Assembly: GCA_035649575.1 (NCBI GenBank)
Contig: DASRJH010000148.1
Location: forward strand, 1-7,330
DNA: 7,330 nucleotides
Direction of reading: 5' to 3'
Origin: DASVAL01 sp035649575
GTDB taxonomy: Bacteria; Planctomycetota; UBA1135; UBA2386
Shown here: positions 6,419 through 7,330 of the stretch, piece after piece
Layout of the letters: each line of letters begins with the position of its first letter
Numbering within the stretch: the stretch's first letter is position 1
Notes under the pieces: model-generated
What the model saw: only the letters and a program-made list of their open reading frames with translations
The model's database searches: none
What the model was told of the DNA's origin: nothing
Translations under genes and position numbers: made by a program

Positions 6419-6750
6419 GGGAGGACTCCTCTAGAAACGGGAAGGGCGATCGACTCGAGCAAGCGAGGCGAGGTCGAAACACGGTAGCAATCCTGGAGGC
6501 GTGCCCCAACTCCCCGCGGGTATTCGTTGCGCGTGCCACTTCCTCCGACCGGGCGCCAGTTTGCGCCGCACAGCACACCCACGACGAGCGATCGCGTGGA
6601 CCACTGTTGGTGGGTCGAGTGGACACGCGGGATCGGGGCACGGCTGCACCGGCGCCTACAGCATCCACCCGATGAGCGCAAACGGCCTGCACCCCGGCAG
6701 CCCCGACTCGTGACAGGACCGCAGGCGAATGCGAAGATCCGCGGATCAGA
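6419..6750. other. 332-base divergent intergenic region, no gene seen
   Basis: This region separates the starts of the lamin-tail gene (minus) and the cytochrome-like gene (plus), so it should contain both promoters. Apart from the Shine-Dalgarno site near 6426-6432, I find no convincing sigma-70 promoter, riboswitch, tRNA or terminator. Short open frames on both strands (for example 6431-6649 minus and 6501-6713 plus) are Arg/Pro/Cys-rich with no signal peptide or domain and look like chance frames. A loose inverted repeat lies near 6598-6618 (GACCAC...GTGGGTC), which is not strong enough to name. Confidence 0.5.
6426..6432 (-). promoter_or_regulatory. Shine-Dalgarno site of the lamin-tail gene
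   Basis: AGAGGAG on the minus strand lies seven bases before the ATG at 6418. It is the clearest ribosome-binding site in the window and fixes the start. It overlaps a small inverted repeat (GAGG-AGT-CCTC, 6421-6431) that could partly hide it. Confidence 0.75.
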
Positions 6751-7330
6751 ATGCGAGTCGCACGCTGCATTGCCTGCGCCCTCATGACGGCCCTGGCCGC
6801 CCCGGCCCAGCACGCCGAAGTCCGCTATGGACGCGACGTGCGTCCGATCCTCGCCGATCGCTGCTTTCGCTGTCACGGTCCCGACGCGACGGCGCGCGAG
6901 GCGAACCTGCGACTCGACCTGCGCGACGAAGCGCTGCGCGCGCGCAAAGACGGCGCGGCGATCGTGCCCGGCGACGCGCAGAAGAGTCTGCTCATTCAGC
7001 GTGTGCGCCACGAAGACGAGAGCGAACGCATGCCGCCGCGACGCAGCGGCAAGCCCGAGCTGAACGCAGCAGAAGTCGCGACCATCGAGCGCTGGATCGA
7101 AGCCGGCGCGCCCTACGAGTCGCACTGGGCGTTCTCGGCGCCCGTGCGACCCGCGGTTCCTGCCACGCCGTTGCCGGCCAGGAACACCGTCGACCACTTC
7201 GTGCACGCGCAGCTCGCGGCCGCCGGCCGCCAGCCGAGCCCCGAGGCGGACCCCGAGACCCTCGTGCGCCGCGTGTTCCTGGTCCTCTTGGGCCTGCCCC
7301 CGACGCCGGCGGAGATCGACGCGTTCCTGG
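6751..7330 (+). CDS. Planctomycete cytochrome-like protein (PSCyt1 + PSCyt2/DUF1549), C-terminus cut by window edge
   Basis: The first 193 codons of a longer exported protein. The signal peptide MRVARCIACALMTALAAPAQ is followed by a Planctomycete cytochrome C (PSCyt1) domain. The covalent haem motif is C38-F-R-C41-H42, in the usual setting VRPILADRCFRCHGPD. Met94 in ERMPP is the likely distal haem ligand, and the domain closes with IERWIEAGAPYESHWAF (112-128). From about 145 (NTVDHFVHAQL) begins the PSCyt2/DUF1549 domain, with RRVFLVLLGLPPTPAEIDAF (173-192). Family members normally continue into a DUF1553 (PSD1) domain and reach roughly 700-1,000 residues, so most of the gene lies to the right. 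They are often paired with a DUF1501 (sulfatase-like) gene downstream, which could be checked there. The function is unproven; electron transfer linked to polymer breakdown has been suggested. The ATG is chosen for the signal peptide; only a weak GGA lies upstream (6743-6745). Confidence 0.92.
   Translation, partial: MRVARCIACALMTALAAPAQHAEVRYGRDVRPILADRCFRCHGPDATAREANLRLDLRDEALRARKDGAAIVPGDAQKSLLIQRVRHEDESERMPPRRSGKPELNAAEVATIERWIEAGAPYESHWAFSAPVRPAVPATPLPARNTVDHFVHAQLAAAGRQPSPEADPETLVRRVFLVLLGLPPTPAEIDAFL

Noticed and set aside
6431..6713. Short frames in the divergent intergenic region
   Set aside because: Biased composition, no start context and mutual overlap on both strands; treated as noncoding.
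1..7330. CRISPR array, tRNA, rRNA, insertion sequence or phage genes
   Set aside because: No regularly spaced repeats, cloverleaf-like segment, transposase or phage motif was seen on either strand.

Overview
The window looks like chromosomal DNA from a GC-rich bacterium of the Planctomycetota. The strongest clue is the gene cut by the right edge. It begins like the Planctomycete cytochrome C family (PSCyt1, with CFRCH) and runs into a PSCyt2/DUF1549-like segment (RRVFLVLLGLPPTP), an architecture concentrated in that phylum. A large exported lamin-tail-domain protein and many signal peptides ending in -AQ fit this. No mobile element, CRISPR array, tRNA or rRNA was seen.

Layout, left to right. 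(1) 1-763, minus strand, cut by the left edge: an exported thioredoxin-fold protein whose WCxxC active site reads W-TGA-G-P-C. The in-frame TGA sits exactly where the nucleophilic cysteine belongs, the thioredoxin fold continues after it, and a perfect 6-bp stem with a 5-nt loop lies just downstream. I read it as a selenoprotein (Sec68) with a bacterial SECIS element. (2) 929-2128, plus: a secreted endonuclease/exonuclease/phosphatase-family enzyme with a small beta-rich C-terminal domain. (3) 2153-2878, minus: a class I SAM-dependent methyltransferase. (4) 2948-3217, minus: a small zinc-ribbon protein with one C-terminal membrane segment. (5) 3294-4625, plus: an Omp85/BamA-like outer-membrane beta-barrel, best started at a GTG. 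(6) 4637-6418, minus: a lamin-tail-domain exported protein. (7) 6751-7330, plus, cut by the right edge: a PSCyt1/PSCyt2 cytochrome-like protein.

The genes alternate in strand, with convergent pairs at 2128/2153 and 4625/4637 and divergent pairs at 763/929, 3217/3294 and 6418/6751. Apart from a possible minus-strand pair (3217 to 2153) there is no operon, and no shared pathway is evident. The common theme is the envelope: five of seven products carry apparent export signals and a sixth has a membrane anchor.

The main discovery is the thioredoxin-like selenoprotein at the left edge. A standard gene caller would split it at the TGA or lose its active site. Proof needs the rest of the gene, Cys-containing homologues, and selA/selB/selC/selD elsewhere in the genome.
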